Source: an uncultured Acetatifactor sp. (GTDB taxonomy: Bacteria > Bacillota > Clostridia > Lachnospirales > Lachnospiraceae). Taken from it: 64,000 nucleotides of DNA. Where the stretch lies: NCBI GenBank assembly GCA_947594835.1, contig CANQEH010000001.1, forward strand, positions 124,001-188,000, read 5' to 3'. The notes under the pieces are model-generated. The model did no database searches and had not been told where the DNA came from. It saw only the letters and a program-made list of their open reading frames with translations. This document shows positions 1 through 6,819 of the stretch, piece after piece. The position numbers and the translations under genes are program-made. Within the stretch, counting starts at the first letter, position 1, and each line of letters begins with the position of its first letter.

Positions 1-954
1 GACCGGGTACAGCAGATCATCAACACGGCTTATAAATTTGGCCGCAAAGTCTGCGTGGAAGGGCGCAGCATGGTGAGCATCATCGAGACTGCCAGAAACT
101 TAGGATGCATCCAGATTCCGGACAATACGCTGATCGAGATAGACCAGATGAAGAATTATCCCAACCAGCAGCAGGTGATCATCACCACCGGCAGCCAGGG
201 GGAGAGTATGGCAGCCTTAAGCCGTATGGCCAGCGGGATGCATCGGAAGATCACCATCGGCGCGGGGGATACGGTCATCTTTTCCTCCAACCCCATCCCC
301 GGGAATGAAAAATCGGTGACGAAGGTGATCAACGACCTTTTGATCAAAGGCGCGGATGTGGTGTTTCAGGACGCCCACGTATCCGGGCACGCCTGCCAGG
401 AGGAAATCAAACTGCTCTATACCCTGATCCGGCCCAAGTACGCGATTCCCGTCCACGGGGAGTACAAGCATCTGAAAGCGCAGGCCAAGATCGCGCAGAG
501 CCTGGGCATGGCCAAAGAGAATATCTTTATCCTCTCCTCCGGCGAGGTGCTGGAGGTCAGCCAGGAAAGCGCAAAGGTCATAAAGAAGATCCCGGTGGGC
601 GCGATTCTGGTGGACGGCCTTGGCGTAGGCGACGTGGGCAACGTGGTGCTGCGGGACAGGCAGCATCTGGCGGAAGACGGCATCATGATCGTGGTGATGA
701 GTCTGGACAGGGCCAGCGGCCAGCTGGTGGCCGGGCCGGATATCGTTTCCCGGGGCTTTGTGTATGTGAAAGAGTCGGATGAGCTGATCGAGGAGGCCCG
801 CCACACCGTGGATGAGGCCCTGCAGCACTGTCTCGACCGGGGGATCACCGACTGGGGCAAGTTAAAGAATACCACCAAGGACACGCTCAGCGACTATGTC
901 TGGAAAAAGACAAAACGCCGTCCGATGATCCTTCCCATTATCATGGAAGTATAG
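1..954 (+). CDS. rnj: Ribonuclease J, C-terminal part (gene enters from the left edge)
   Basis: RNase J is a cytoplasmic metallo-beta-lactamase/beta-CASP ribonuclease with endo- and 5'-3' exonuclease activity in mRNA decay and rRNA maturation. The open frame runs from base 1 to the TAG at 952-954, leaving 317 residues. The N-terminal HxHxDH metal motif lies outside the window. Visible are ITTGSQGE (fragment residues about 61-68), the DAHVSGHA block (about 124-131) and the metal/RNA motif PVHGEYKHL (about 150-158). The C-terminal dimerisation region ends in KKTKRRPMILPIIMEV, as usual for the family. A YlbF-family gene follows about 70 bp downstream, so two RNA-decay-related genes are adjacent. 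The family is clear; whether it is paralogue J1 or J2 cannot be told. Confidence 0.95.
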   Translation, partial: DRVQQIINTAYKFGRKVCVEGRSMVSIIETARNLGCIQIPDNTLIEIDQMKNYPNQQQVIITTGSQGESMAALSRMASGMHRKITIGAGDTVIFSSNPIPGNEKSVTKVINDLLIKGADVVFQDAHVSGHACQEEIKLLYTLIRPKYAIPVHGEYKHLKAQAKIAQSLGMAKENIFILSSGEVLEVSQESAKVIKKIPVGAILVDGLGVGDVGNVVLRDRQHLAEDGIMIVVMSLDRASGQLVAGPDIVSRGFVYVKESDELIEEARHTVDEALQHCLDRGITDWGKLKNTTKDTLSDYVWKKTKRRPMILPIIMEV

Positions 955-1024
955 CGATAGCGCGGGGAGCGCGTCTGGAGGATGCCCGGCGTAAGGGTAT
1001 TCTGCCTTCGGAGGAACAGCAGGG

Positions 1025-1348
1025 ATGAAGAAGAACATCGACGATGCCACGGACGAGTTCCTTTCGGCTATTTTGGACTCGGATGTATATACGGCTTACC
1101 GGGCAATGCTGGAAAAGGTCAAGCGGCAGCCTGGCTTAAAGGAACAGATCGACGATTTCCGCAAGCGCAATTACGAGTTTCAGAACAGCGTGGACAACGA
1201 TTTTGGAAAGCTGGATCAGTTTGAGAAGGAGTATGAGAATTTCCGGGCCGACCAGCTTGTGTCGGATTTTCTGGCGGCGGAGCTGGATCTGTGCAGGATG
1301 ATGCAGAGGATCAATACCCGTATTGTGGCCGGGCTGGAGTTTGAATAA
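1025..1348 (+). CDS. YlbF/YmcA family regulator
   Basis: This 107-residue, all-helical, charged protein fits the YlbF/YmcA family (Com_YlbF). In Bacillus, YlbF, YmcA and YaaT form a complex that steers RNase Y-dependent mRNA maturation, competence and biofilm formation. Features seen: the early SDVYTAYRAMLEKVK segment, QIDDFRKRNYEFQNS in the middle and a C-terminal helix ending NTRIVAGLEFE, with no membrane segment or signal peptide. A GGAGGAA stretch lies about 10 bp before the ATG. It follows the RNase J gene and precedes a short MltG-like gene, probably co-transcribed. Family assignment is good; a link to mRNA decay is inferred from family and neighbour. Confidence 0.8.
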   Translation: MKKNIDDATDEFLSAILDSDVYTAYRAMLEKVKRQPGLKEQIDDFRKRNYEFQNSVDNDFGKLDQFEKEYENFRADQLVSDFLAAELDLCRMMQRINTRIVAGLEFE

Positions 1349-1393
1349 AGCATTTTGCGGAAGGCTTGCGGGAAGCGGCCAGGGGGTAGGAAG

Positions 1394-1780
1394 GTGAAAT
1401 CGGGAAATATCGTGTTTGCGGTGTTTGGCGCGATCTTTAAGGTGGTCGTCGCCATATTGGCGGTGTATGTGATCTACCGGGGCGCCCGGCTCTGCTATGA
1501 TTACGGCTACCGCATTTTTACGGAGCCGGCCGTCTCCGCAGGGGAGGGCAGGACGGTTACCGTGGCCGTCACGGAGGATATGTCGCCTGCGGATGTGGGG
1601 CGGCTGTTTGAGAGCAAGGGTCTGGTGCGGGACGCCAGGCTTTTTACCCTGCAATACTATCTGTCGGAGTATCGGGAAGATGTGGGGCCCGGTGTGTTTG
1701 AACTGAGCACCGCCATGACGGCGGAAGAGATGATGTCCGCCATGGTGCTCCCGGAGGAGCCGGCGGAGGAAGCGCAATGA
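1394..1780 (+). CDS. Short MltG/YceG-like membrane protein without the catalytic domain
   Basis: The 128-residue protein has one N-terminal membrane helix (about residues 7-27) and an extracytoplasmic part with the pattern ITEDMSPADVGRLFESKGLV-like found in the LysM-like N-terminal part of MltG (endolytic transglycosylase). At 128 residues it lacks the catalytic YceG domain, since MltG is normally over 330 residues. The GTG at 1394 is chosen because AGGGGGT at 1381-1387 sits 6-7 bp upstream; a TTG at 1355 has no good RBS. The stop overlaps the next start (ATGA). In B. subtilis mltG (yrrL) also precedes yrrM (trmR) and yrrN/O (trhP), so the order is conserved although the gene is short. Its function is unknown; it may bind glycan without cutting. 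Confidence 0.7.
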   Translation: MKSGNIVFAVFGAIFKVVVAILAVYVIYRGARLCYDYGYRIFTEPAVSAGEGRTVTVAVTEDMSPADVGRLFESKGLVRDARLFTLQYYLSEYREDVGPGVFELSTAMTAEEMMSAMVLPEEPAEEAQ

Positions 1781-2421
1781 TCGTCGATGAGAGAATGTGC
1801 GCTTTTATCGACTCTCTGGACAGGGGGAACACCGCCTTTCTGGACGAAGTAGAAAAATATGCCGTGGAAACCGGGGTGCCCATCATTCGGAGATCCACGC
1901 AGAGCCTGTTAAAATTCCTGTTAGCGTTTGCAAAGCCGAAGAACATCCTGGAAGTCGGGACGGCCATCGGCTTTTCTGCGTTACTGATGTGTGAATATGG
2001 GCCGGAGGACTGCCGCGTTACCACGATTGAGAAGTACGAAAAGCGGATCCCCATCGCCAAAGAAAATTTCCAAAGAGGGGGCCGGGAAGGGCAGATCACA
2101 CTGTTGGAAGGGGATGCCTCCGAGATCCTGCGGGAGCTGTCGGGACGGTACGACTTGATTTTTATGGATGCGGCAAAAGGGCAGTATATCCATTTCCTGC
2201 CGGACGTCTTACGGCTTTTGGCGCCGGGGGGCATACTGGTCTCCGACAATGTGCTGCAGGACGGCGAGATCATAGAATCCCGTTACGCGGTGACCAGAAG
2301 GAACCGCACCATCCATGCCCGGATGCGGGATTACCTCTATGAGCTGAAACATATGCCGGGGCTGGAGACGGTGATCCTGCCGGTGGGCGACGGCGTGACG
2401 CTGACCGTGCGGAGAGAGTGA
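1777..2421 (+). CDS. trmR: tRNA 5-hydroxyuridine methyltransferase TrmR (class I O-methyltransferase)
   Basis: This 214-residue SAM-dependent O-methyltransferase belongs to the YrrM/TrmR branch, which methylates 5-hydroxyuridine at tRNA position 34 to 5-methoxyuridine. The SAM-binding glycine motif LEVGTAIGFSAL is at about residues 49-60, the acidic motif DLIFMDAAKGQY at about 126-137, and GGILVSDNVL at about 150-159. Length is typical. The start overlaps the preceding stop by ATGA. The next gene is a U32 protein matching TrhP, which makes the 5-hydroxyuridine substrate, so pathway and gene order agree. A generic catechol-type O-methyltransferase cannot be excluded from sequence alone, but the context favours TrmR. 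Confidence 0.85.
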   Translation: MIVDERMCAFIDSLDRGNTAFLDEVEKYAVETGVPIIRRSTQSLLKFLLAFAKPKNILEVGTAIGFSALLMCEYGPEDCRVTTIEKYEKRIPIAKENFQRGGREGQITLLEGDASEILRELSGRYDLIFMDAAKGQYIHFLPDVLRLLAPGGILVSDNVLQDGEIIESRYAVTRRNRTIHARMRDYLYELKHMPGLETVILPVGDGVTLTVRRE

Positions 2422-2455
2422 AAGAGGGATCCCGGCGGTATAGGTAAGAGGAGAT

Positions 2456-3793
2456 ATGGAAAAGAGATATGCAAAGAAGCCGGAACTCCTGATGCCGGCC
2501 AGCAGCCTGGAAGTCTTAAAAACCGCCGTGATATTTGGCGCGGACGCCGTCTACATCGGGGGAGAAGCCTTTGGTCTCCGGGCGAAAGCAAAGAATTTTA
2601 CACTAGAGGAGATGGCGGAGGGCATTGCTTTTGCCCATGCCCACGGGGCGAGGGTATACGTCACGGCCAACATCCTGGCCCACAACGGGGATCTGGAGGG
2701 CGCTGCGGAGTATTTCGCCCAGCTGCGGGATATGGGGCCGGAGCGCTGCGACGCCCTCATCATCTCGGATCCCGGGATGTTCCGCATTGCCCGGCAGGTG
2801 TGGCCCGGGGTGGAGATCCATATCTCGACCCAGGCCAACAATACCAATTATGAGACGTACCGTTTCTGGTGGGAGCTGGGCGCAAAGCGGGTGGTTTCTG
2901 CAAGGGAGCTTTCTTTGAGGGAGCTATGCGCCATCCGGGAGAAGATCCCACAGGAGATGGAGATCGAAAGCTTCGTCCACGGGGCCATGTGCATTTCCTA
3001 TTCCGGGCGGTGTCTTCTGAGCAATTATATGACGGGGCGGGATGCCAACCGGGGCGCCTGTACCCATCCCTGCCGCTGGAAGTACGCGGTGGTGGAGGAG
3101 ACAAGGCCCGGGGAATATCTGCCGGTGTATGAAAATGAAAGGGGAACTTTCCTGTTCAATTCCAAGGATCTGTGCATGGTCGAGCACATCCCGGAGCTTT
3201 TGAAAGCCGGCATTGACAGCTTCAAGGTGGAGGGACGCATGAAGACGGCCCTCTATGTGGCGTCCATTGCCAGGGCGTATCGGATGGCCATCGACCACTG
3301 CCTGGCCTCTGAGGAGGTTTATCGGGAAAATCTGGAATGGTATCGGGCGGAGGTGTCGAAGTGTACCAACCGCCGCTATACCACGGGATTCTACTTTGGC
3401 AGGCCGGATGCAGACAGCCAGATCTATGACAGCAGCACCTATGTGAACGAGTATGTGTACCTGGGGATCGTGGATGGCGAGGGCACTTACTCCGGCATCT
3501 TCGGGCGGGACTGCCCAGGGCTGTCCGGGGGACAGGAGGCCCAGGAGGGCCTTTCGGGGGAGCAGGATGTGTCGTTAGTGCGCATCGAGCAGCGCAACAA
3601 ATTCTCCGTGGGCGACGTCATTGAGGTCATGCGGCCGGACGGCCGGGATGAGCAGGCCGTGGTGAAGGCTATGTACGATGAGGCGGGAAATCCCATGGAC
3701 AGCTGTCCCCATCCCAAGCAGGCCGTCTGGCTGGAGCTTTCCGCCAAAGCCGGGCAGTATGATCTGCTGCGGGCGGCGGATCAAAGAGGATAG
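2456..3793 (+). CDS. trhP: U32 family tRNA hydroxylation protein TrhP
   Basis: This 445-residue U32-family (so-called peptidase) protein carries the family signature around residues 173-193: FVHGAMCISYSGRC followed by LLSNYMTGRDANRG. The cysteines CISYSGRC and CTHPCRW are consistent with the iron-sulfur cluster described for this family. TrhP performs prephenate-dependent C5 hydroxylation of tRNA uridine 34, and the preceding TrmR methylates the product. An RBS (AAGAGGAG) lies before the ATG. A Gly/Gln/Glu-rich insert around residues 350-365 interrupts the C-terminal beta-barrel and looks like a variable loop. The alternative label, collagenase-like peptidase, is the older family name; I favour TrhP because of the neighbour. 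Confidence 0.85.
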   Translation: MEKRYAKKPELLMPASSLEVLKTAVIFGADAVYIGGEAFGLRAKAKNFTLEEMAEGIAFAHAHGARVYVTANILAHNGDLEGAAEYFAQLRDMGPERCDALIISDPGMFRIARQVWPGVEIHISTQANNTNYETYRFWWELGAKRVVSARELSLRELCAIREKIPQEMEIESFVHGAMCISYSGRCLLSNYMTGRDANRGACTHPCRWKYAVVEETRPGEYLPVYENERGTFLFNSKDLCMVEHIPELLKAGIDSFKVEGRMKTALYVASIARAYRMAIDHCLASEEVYRENLEWYRAEVSKCTNRRYTTGFYFGRPDADSQIYDSSTYVNEYVYLGIVDGEGTYSGIFGRDCPGLSGGQEAQEGLSGEQDVSLVRIEQRNKFSVGDVIEVMRPDGRDEQAVVKAMYDEAGNPMDSCPHPKQAVWLELSAKAGQYDLLRAADQRG

Positions 3794-3801
3794 AACGAAC
3801 A

Positions 3802-3833
3802 CGCAGGGGCGGCCGGAAAGGGCTGCCCCTGCG
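3802..3833 (+). terminator. Hairpin, likely terminator of the RNase J-TrhP operon
   Basis: A 13-bp stem (CGCAGGGGCGGCC at 3802-3814 against GGCTGCCCCTGCG at 3821-3833, one G-T pair) closes a six-base loop, 9 bp after the trhP stop. The T-run is poor (GGCTTTCC), so termination may be partial or factor-assisted. Confidence 0.55.
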
Positions 3834-3911
3834 GCTTTCCGTCATTCTGCCCATAGGGAAAACGAAAAAATCATAAAAATTTGCCGAATGAGAGAAAAAT
3901 GATTTTGGGTA

Positions 3912-3940
3912 TTGCATTTTCGGATAAAGTGGGGTATGTT
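3912..3940 (+). promoter_or_regulatory. Sigma-A promoter of glnN
   Basis: TTGCAT (3912-3917), a 17-bp spacer and TATGTT (3935-3940). The predicted start near 3947 gives a leader of about 160 nt before the glnN ATG, which holds the attenuator listed next. Confidence 0.6.
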
Positions 3941-3962
3941 ATAAAAAACAAAGCATTGTTCA

Positions 3963-4043
3963 GAAAGAATGGCAATCTTTCATATCGGCATCAAAGAACG
4001 AGGAGGTTCCACAGTAACAGGTTTACTTTGGGACTCTTTTTTT
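3963..4043 (+). promoter_or_regulatory. glnN leader attenuator: terminator hairpin with a competing upstream hairpin
   Basis: The terminator stem pairs GTTCCA (4006-4011) with TGGGAC (4029-4034) and AGTAA (4013-4017) with TTACT (4023-4027), with one C-T mismatch and a CAGGT loop. A T-rich run (4035-4043) follows, all inside the leader and about 65 bp before the start codon. The 5' arm base GTTC (4006-4009) can instead pair with GAAC (3996-3999) around a GAGGAG loop, so the two folds exclude each other. A further hairpin GAAAGA/TCTTTC lies at 3963-3981. The arrangement suggests termination control of glnN. The ligand or protein is unknown. Confidence 0.6.
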
Positions 4044-4107
4044 GCAGATGCGGACAAAAAGGCTTCGGCGGAGACGCCGCGGTACAAAAAAGAAAGGACG
4101 ATGAAAA

Positions 4108-6219
4108 ATGAGTGAAGTGTTAAACGTGGAAGAAATCTTTGCCAGCAACCTGTTCACCCTTGGAAAAATGAAAGAACGGCTTCCCAAGAATGTGTACAAA
4201 GAGGTAAAGAAGGTCATGGATCAGGGCGGCGAGCTGTCTTTAGCAGCGGCAGACGTCGTGGCAAAAGCCATGAAGGACTGGGCGGTAGAACACGGCGCCA
4301 CCCACTATACGCACTGGTTCCAGCCTCTGACCGGCATCACGGCGGAAAAGCACGACGCATTTGTGACCCATCCCGACGAAGAGGGCAGGATGCTCATGGA
4401 GTTTTCCGGCAAGGAGCTGATCAAAGGGGAACCCGACGCTTCCTCTTTCCCCTCCGGCGGCCTGCGGGCTACGTTCGAGGCCAGGGGGTATACCGCATGG
4501 GACATCACCTCTCCGGCTTTTCTGAAAGAAGACGCCACCGGCGTGATCCTCTGCATCCCCACCGCGTTCTGTTCCTACACGGGTGAGGCCCTTGACAAGA
4601 AGACGCCGCTTCTGCGCTCCATGGAGGCAGTCAGCGAGCAGGCGCTGCGGATCGTCCGCCTGTTCGGCAATACGGAGGCGACCAAGGTAGTTGCCAGCGT
4701 AGGCCCGGAGCAGGAGTACTTCCTGGTGGATCGGGAGAAATATCTGAAGAGGCCGGATCTGATCTTTGCAGGCCGCACCCTGTTTGGCGCACCGGCTCCC
4801 AAGGGACAGGAATTGGAGGATCACTACTTCGGCACCATCCGGGAGCGGGTGGGCGCGTACATGAAGGACTTAAATATCGAATTGTGGAAGCTGGGCGTGA
4901 CCGCCAAGACCCAGCACAACGAGGTGGCTCCCGCACAGCATGAGCTGGCGCCCATCTACGAGACTGCAAATATTGCGGTGGATCACAATCAGCTGGTGAT
5001 GGAAACCATGAAGAAGGTGGCCGGACGCCACGGCCTGACCTGCCTTTTGCATGAGAAGCCTTTTGCAGGCGTAAACGGTTCCGGAAAACACAATAACTGG
5101 TCCCTGGGGACGGACAACGGCGTCAACCTGCTGGATCCCGGCGATACCCCCAATGAGAACATCCAGTTTCTGCTGGTTCTGGCCTGCATCATGAAGGCGG
5201 TGGACACCCATGCCGACCTGCTGCGCCAGAGCGCATCCGACGTGGGCAATGACCACAGGCTGGGGGCAAACGAAGCGCCTCCCGCTATCATTTCCATGTT
5301 CCTGGGAGAACAGCTGCAGGATGTGGTGAACCAGCTGGTGGAAACCGGCCAGGCAGCCCGTTCCATCCAGGGCGGAAAGCTGCTCACAGGCGTTTCCACG
5401 CTGCCGGATCTGGATAAGGATGCCACCGATCGGAACAGGACGTCGCCTTTCGCCTTTACCGGCAACAAGTTCGAGTTCCGTATGGTGGGCAGCTCCGATT
5501 CCATCGCAAGCCCCAACACCATTTTGAACGCAATCGTGGCAGAGGCGTTCTGCGAAGCGGCAGACATTCTGGAAAAAGCGGACAATTTTGAAATTGCCGT
5601 ACATGACCTGATCAAGGAGTACATGACCAAACACCAGAGGATCGTGTTCAACGGAGACGGTTACTCCGACGAGTGGGTGGCAGAAGCCGAAAGACGGGGG
5701 CTTCCCAACATCAAATCCATGGTGGAGGCTTCCGCTACCTTGACCACCGATAAGGCGATCCGGCTCTTTGAGAAGTTTGGCATTTTCACCAAGGTGGAAT
5801 TGGAATCCCGGGAGGAGATCCTCTACGAGATCTATGCCAAGACGCTCAACATCGAAGCGCTGACCATGCTGGATATGGCAAAGAAACAGATCCTTCCCGC
5901 GGTGATCAGCTATACCAAGAGCCTGGCGGACACCGTGCTCTCCGTCAAGGAGGCTGGCGCCGACGCAAGCGTCCAGGCGGATCTGCTCAACGAAGTTTCC
6001 GCTAAACTGGCAGAGGCGAAAAAAGCGCTGTCAGAGCTGGAAAAGGTGACGGAACAGGCCGGTGCGATCGAAAGCCAGAAGGACAAAGCGTTCTTCTACA
6101 AGGATCAGGTACGCAGCGCCATGGATGCGCTGAGGGCGCCTGTAGACGCGCTGGAGATGATGGTAGATAAGAAAGTATGGCCGATCCCCACTTACGGCGA
6201 TCTGATTTTTGAAGTATAA
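4108..6219 (+). CDS. glnN: Glutamine synthetase type III
   Basis: This enzyme makes glutamine from glutamate, ammonia and ATP in the cytoplasm. At 703 residues it has the length of the GSIII class (about 700) rather than GSI/II (about 350-470). Diagnostic blocks are PEQEYFLVD (about 201-209), [15 protein letters not shown] (about 271-285), [13 protein letters not shown] (about 322-334) and [18 protein letters not shown] (about 444-461). The C-terminal helical region with many Lys/Glu/Ala residues is typical. The start is the ATG following AGAAAGGACG; another ATG 7 bp upstream is in a different frame. It is monocistronic, between a leader attenuator and a strong terminator. Nitrogen-dependent control through the leader is inferred. 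Confidence 0.97.
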   Translation: MSEVLNVEEIFASNLFTLGKMKERLPKNVYKEVKKVMDQGGELSLAAADVVAKAMKDWAVEHGATHYTHWFQPLTGITAEKHDAFVTHPDEEGRMLMEFSGKELIKGEPDASSFPSGGLRATFEARGYTAWDITSPAFLKEDATGVILCIPTAFCSYTGEALDKKTPLLRSMEAVSEQALRIVRLFGNTEATKVVASVGPEQEYFLVDREKYLKRPDLIFAGRTLFGAPAPKGQELEDHYFGTIRERVGAYMKDLNIELWKLGVTAKTQHNEVAPAQHELAPIYETANIAVDHNQLVMETMKKVAGRHGLTCLLHEKPFAGVNGSGKHNNWSLGTDNGVNLLDPGDTPNENIQFLLVLACIMKAVDTHADLLRQSASDVGNDHRLGANEAPPAIISMFLGEQLQDVVNQLVETGQAARSIQGGKLLTGVSTLPDLDKDATDRNRTSPFAFTGNKFEFRMVGSSDSIASPNTILNAIVAEAFCEAADILEKADNFEIAVHDLIKEYMTKHQRIVFNGDGYSDEWVAEAERRGLPNIKSMVEASATLTTDKAIRLFEKFGIFTKVELESREEILYEIYAKTLNIEALTMLDMAKKQILPAVISYTKSLADTVLSVKEAGADASVQADLLNEVSAKLAEAKKALSELEKVTEQAGAIESQKDKAFFYKDQVRSAMDALRAPVDALEMMVDKKVWPIPTYGDLIFEV

Positions 6220-6238
6220 GAAGCGGCGTGTCCGAATG

Positions 6239-6268
6239 CGGCGGAAGACGAAAATCTTCCGCCGTTTT
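6239..6268 (+). terminator. glnN terminator
   Basis: A perfect 10-bp stem, CGGCGGAAGA (6239-6248) with TCTTCCGCCG (6255-6264), has loop CGAAAA and is followed by TTTTCT. It lies 20 bp after the glnN stop. Confidence 0.85.
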
Positions 6269-6318
6269 CTGTGCGAGGGTATTCTAACAAAACGGGGCTG
6301 CGCCGCGGCGCAAAAAGC

Positions 6319-6346
6319 TTGACCGATGGAAGATTTTTTGTATAAT
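6319..6346 (+). promoter_or_regulatory. Sigma-A promoter of the cupin/GT-C pair
   Basis: TTGACC (6319-6324), a 16-bp spacer and consensus TATAAT (6341-6346), about 50 bp before the cupin gene start. Confidence 0.75.
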
Positions 6347-6396
6347 TATAGAAGCGGTCAACAGATTTGGCTTGAAAGAAAGTTTAGGATAACGGC

Positions 6397-6816
6397 ATGA
6401 AATTAGAGGAACAATACAAACTGCTCTATTTTAAGGACCTGGGTGACGAGAGAGGAAATCTTGTGGTGATCGAAGGTGAGGGAATAGATATTCCCTTTGA
6501 CATCAAGAGGGTGTTTTATATCTACGGTTCGGACGACAAGGTGATCCGGGGCCAGCACGCAAATCGGGAGACGGAATTTCTGCTGGTGAATGTGAGCGGA
6601 AGCAGTAAGGTGCGGATAGACAACGGTGTGGAGACGACGGTGGTGGAACTGGATCGGCCGGGCATGGGACTGTATCTGTCTCCCATGGTCTGGAAAGATA
6701 TGTACGATTTTTCCCCGGATTCTGTCCTTTTGGTGATCTGCAGCCGTCACTACGACGGAGCAGAATATATACGGAATTATGAGGAGTATCTCCGGGAGAT
6801 CCAGGGCAGGACCTAA
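6397..6816 (+). CDS. FdtA/WxcM-type cupin, sugar 3,4-ketoisomerase-like
   Basis: This 139-residue single-domain cupin resembles dTDP-4-keto-6-deoxyhexose 3,4-ketoisomerases (FdtA/QdtA, PF05523). Typical are DERGNLVVIEG (about 17-27), IPFDIKRVFYIYG (about 32-44), the RGQHANRE motif (51-58) and GLYLSPMVWKDMYDFSPDSVLLV. Characterised enzymes carry GxHAH, while here the second His is Asn56. His54 and Arg19 are retained. This may be a distinct subfamily with another reaction or a binding role. The gene shares a promoter with the membrane protein 3 bp downstream, suggesting a two-gene unit that handles or transfers an unusual sugar. No dTDP-sugar synthesis genes lie nearby. Confidence 0.75.
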   Translation: MKLEEQYKLLYFKDLGDERGNLVVIEGEGIDIPFDIKRVFYIYGSDDKVIRGQHANRETEFLLVNVSGSSKVRIDNGVETTVVELDRPGMGLYLSPMVWKDMYDFSPDSVLLVICSRHYDGAEYIRNYEEYLREIQGRT

Positions 6817-6819
6817 ACG

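Noticed and set aside
3963-4034. An ANTAR-type double hexaloop in the glnN leader
   Set aside because: Loops are 5-7 bases rather than clean hexaloops with A1/G4, and the linker is over 30 bases, so I do not call ANTAR; only the attenuator is claimed.
3881-4111. A 76-codon + frame over the glnN leader
   Set aside because: It overlaps the promoter, the attenuator and the start of glnN and has no protein family; the leader RNA explains the region better.
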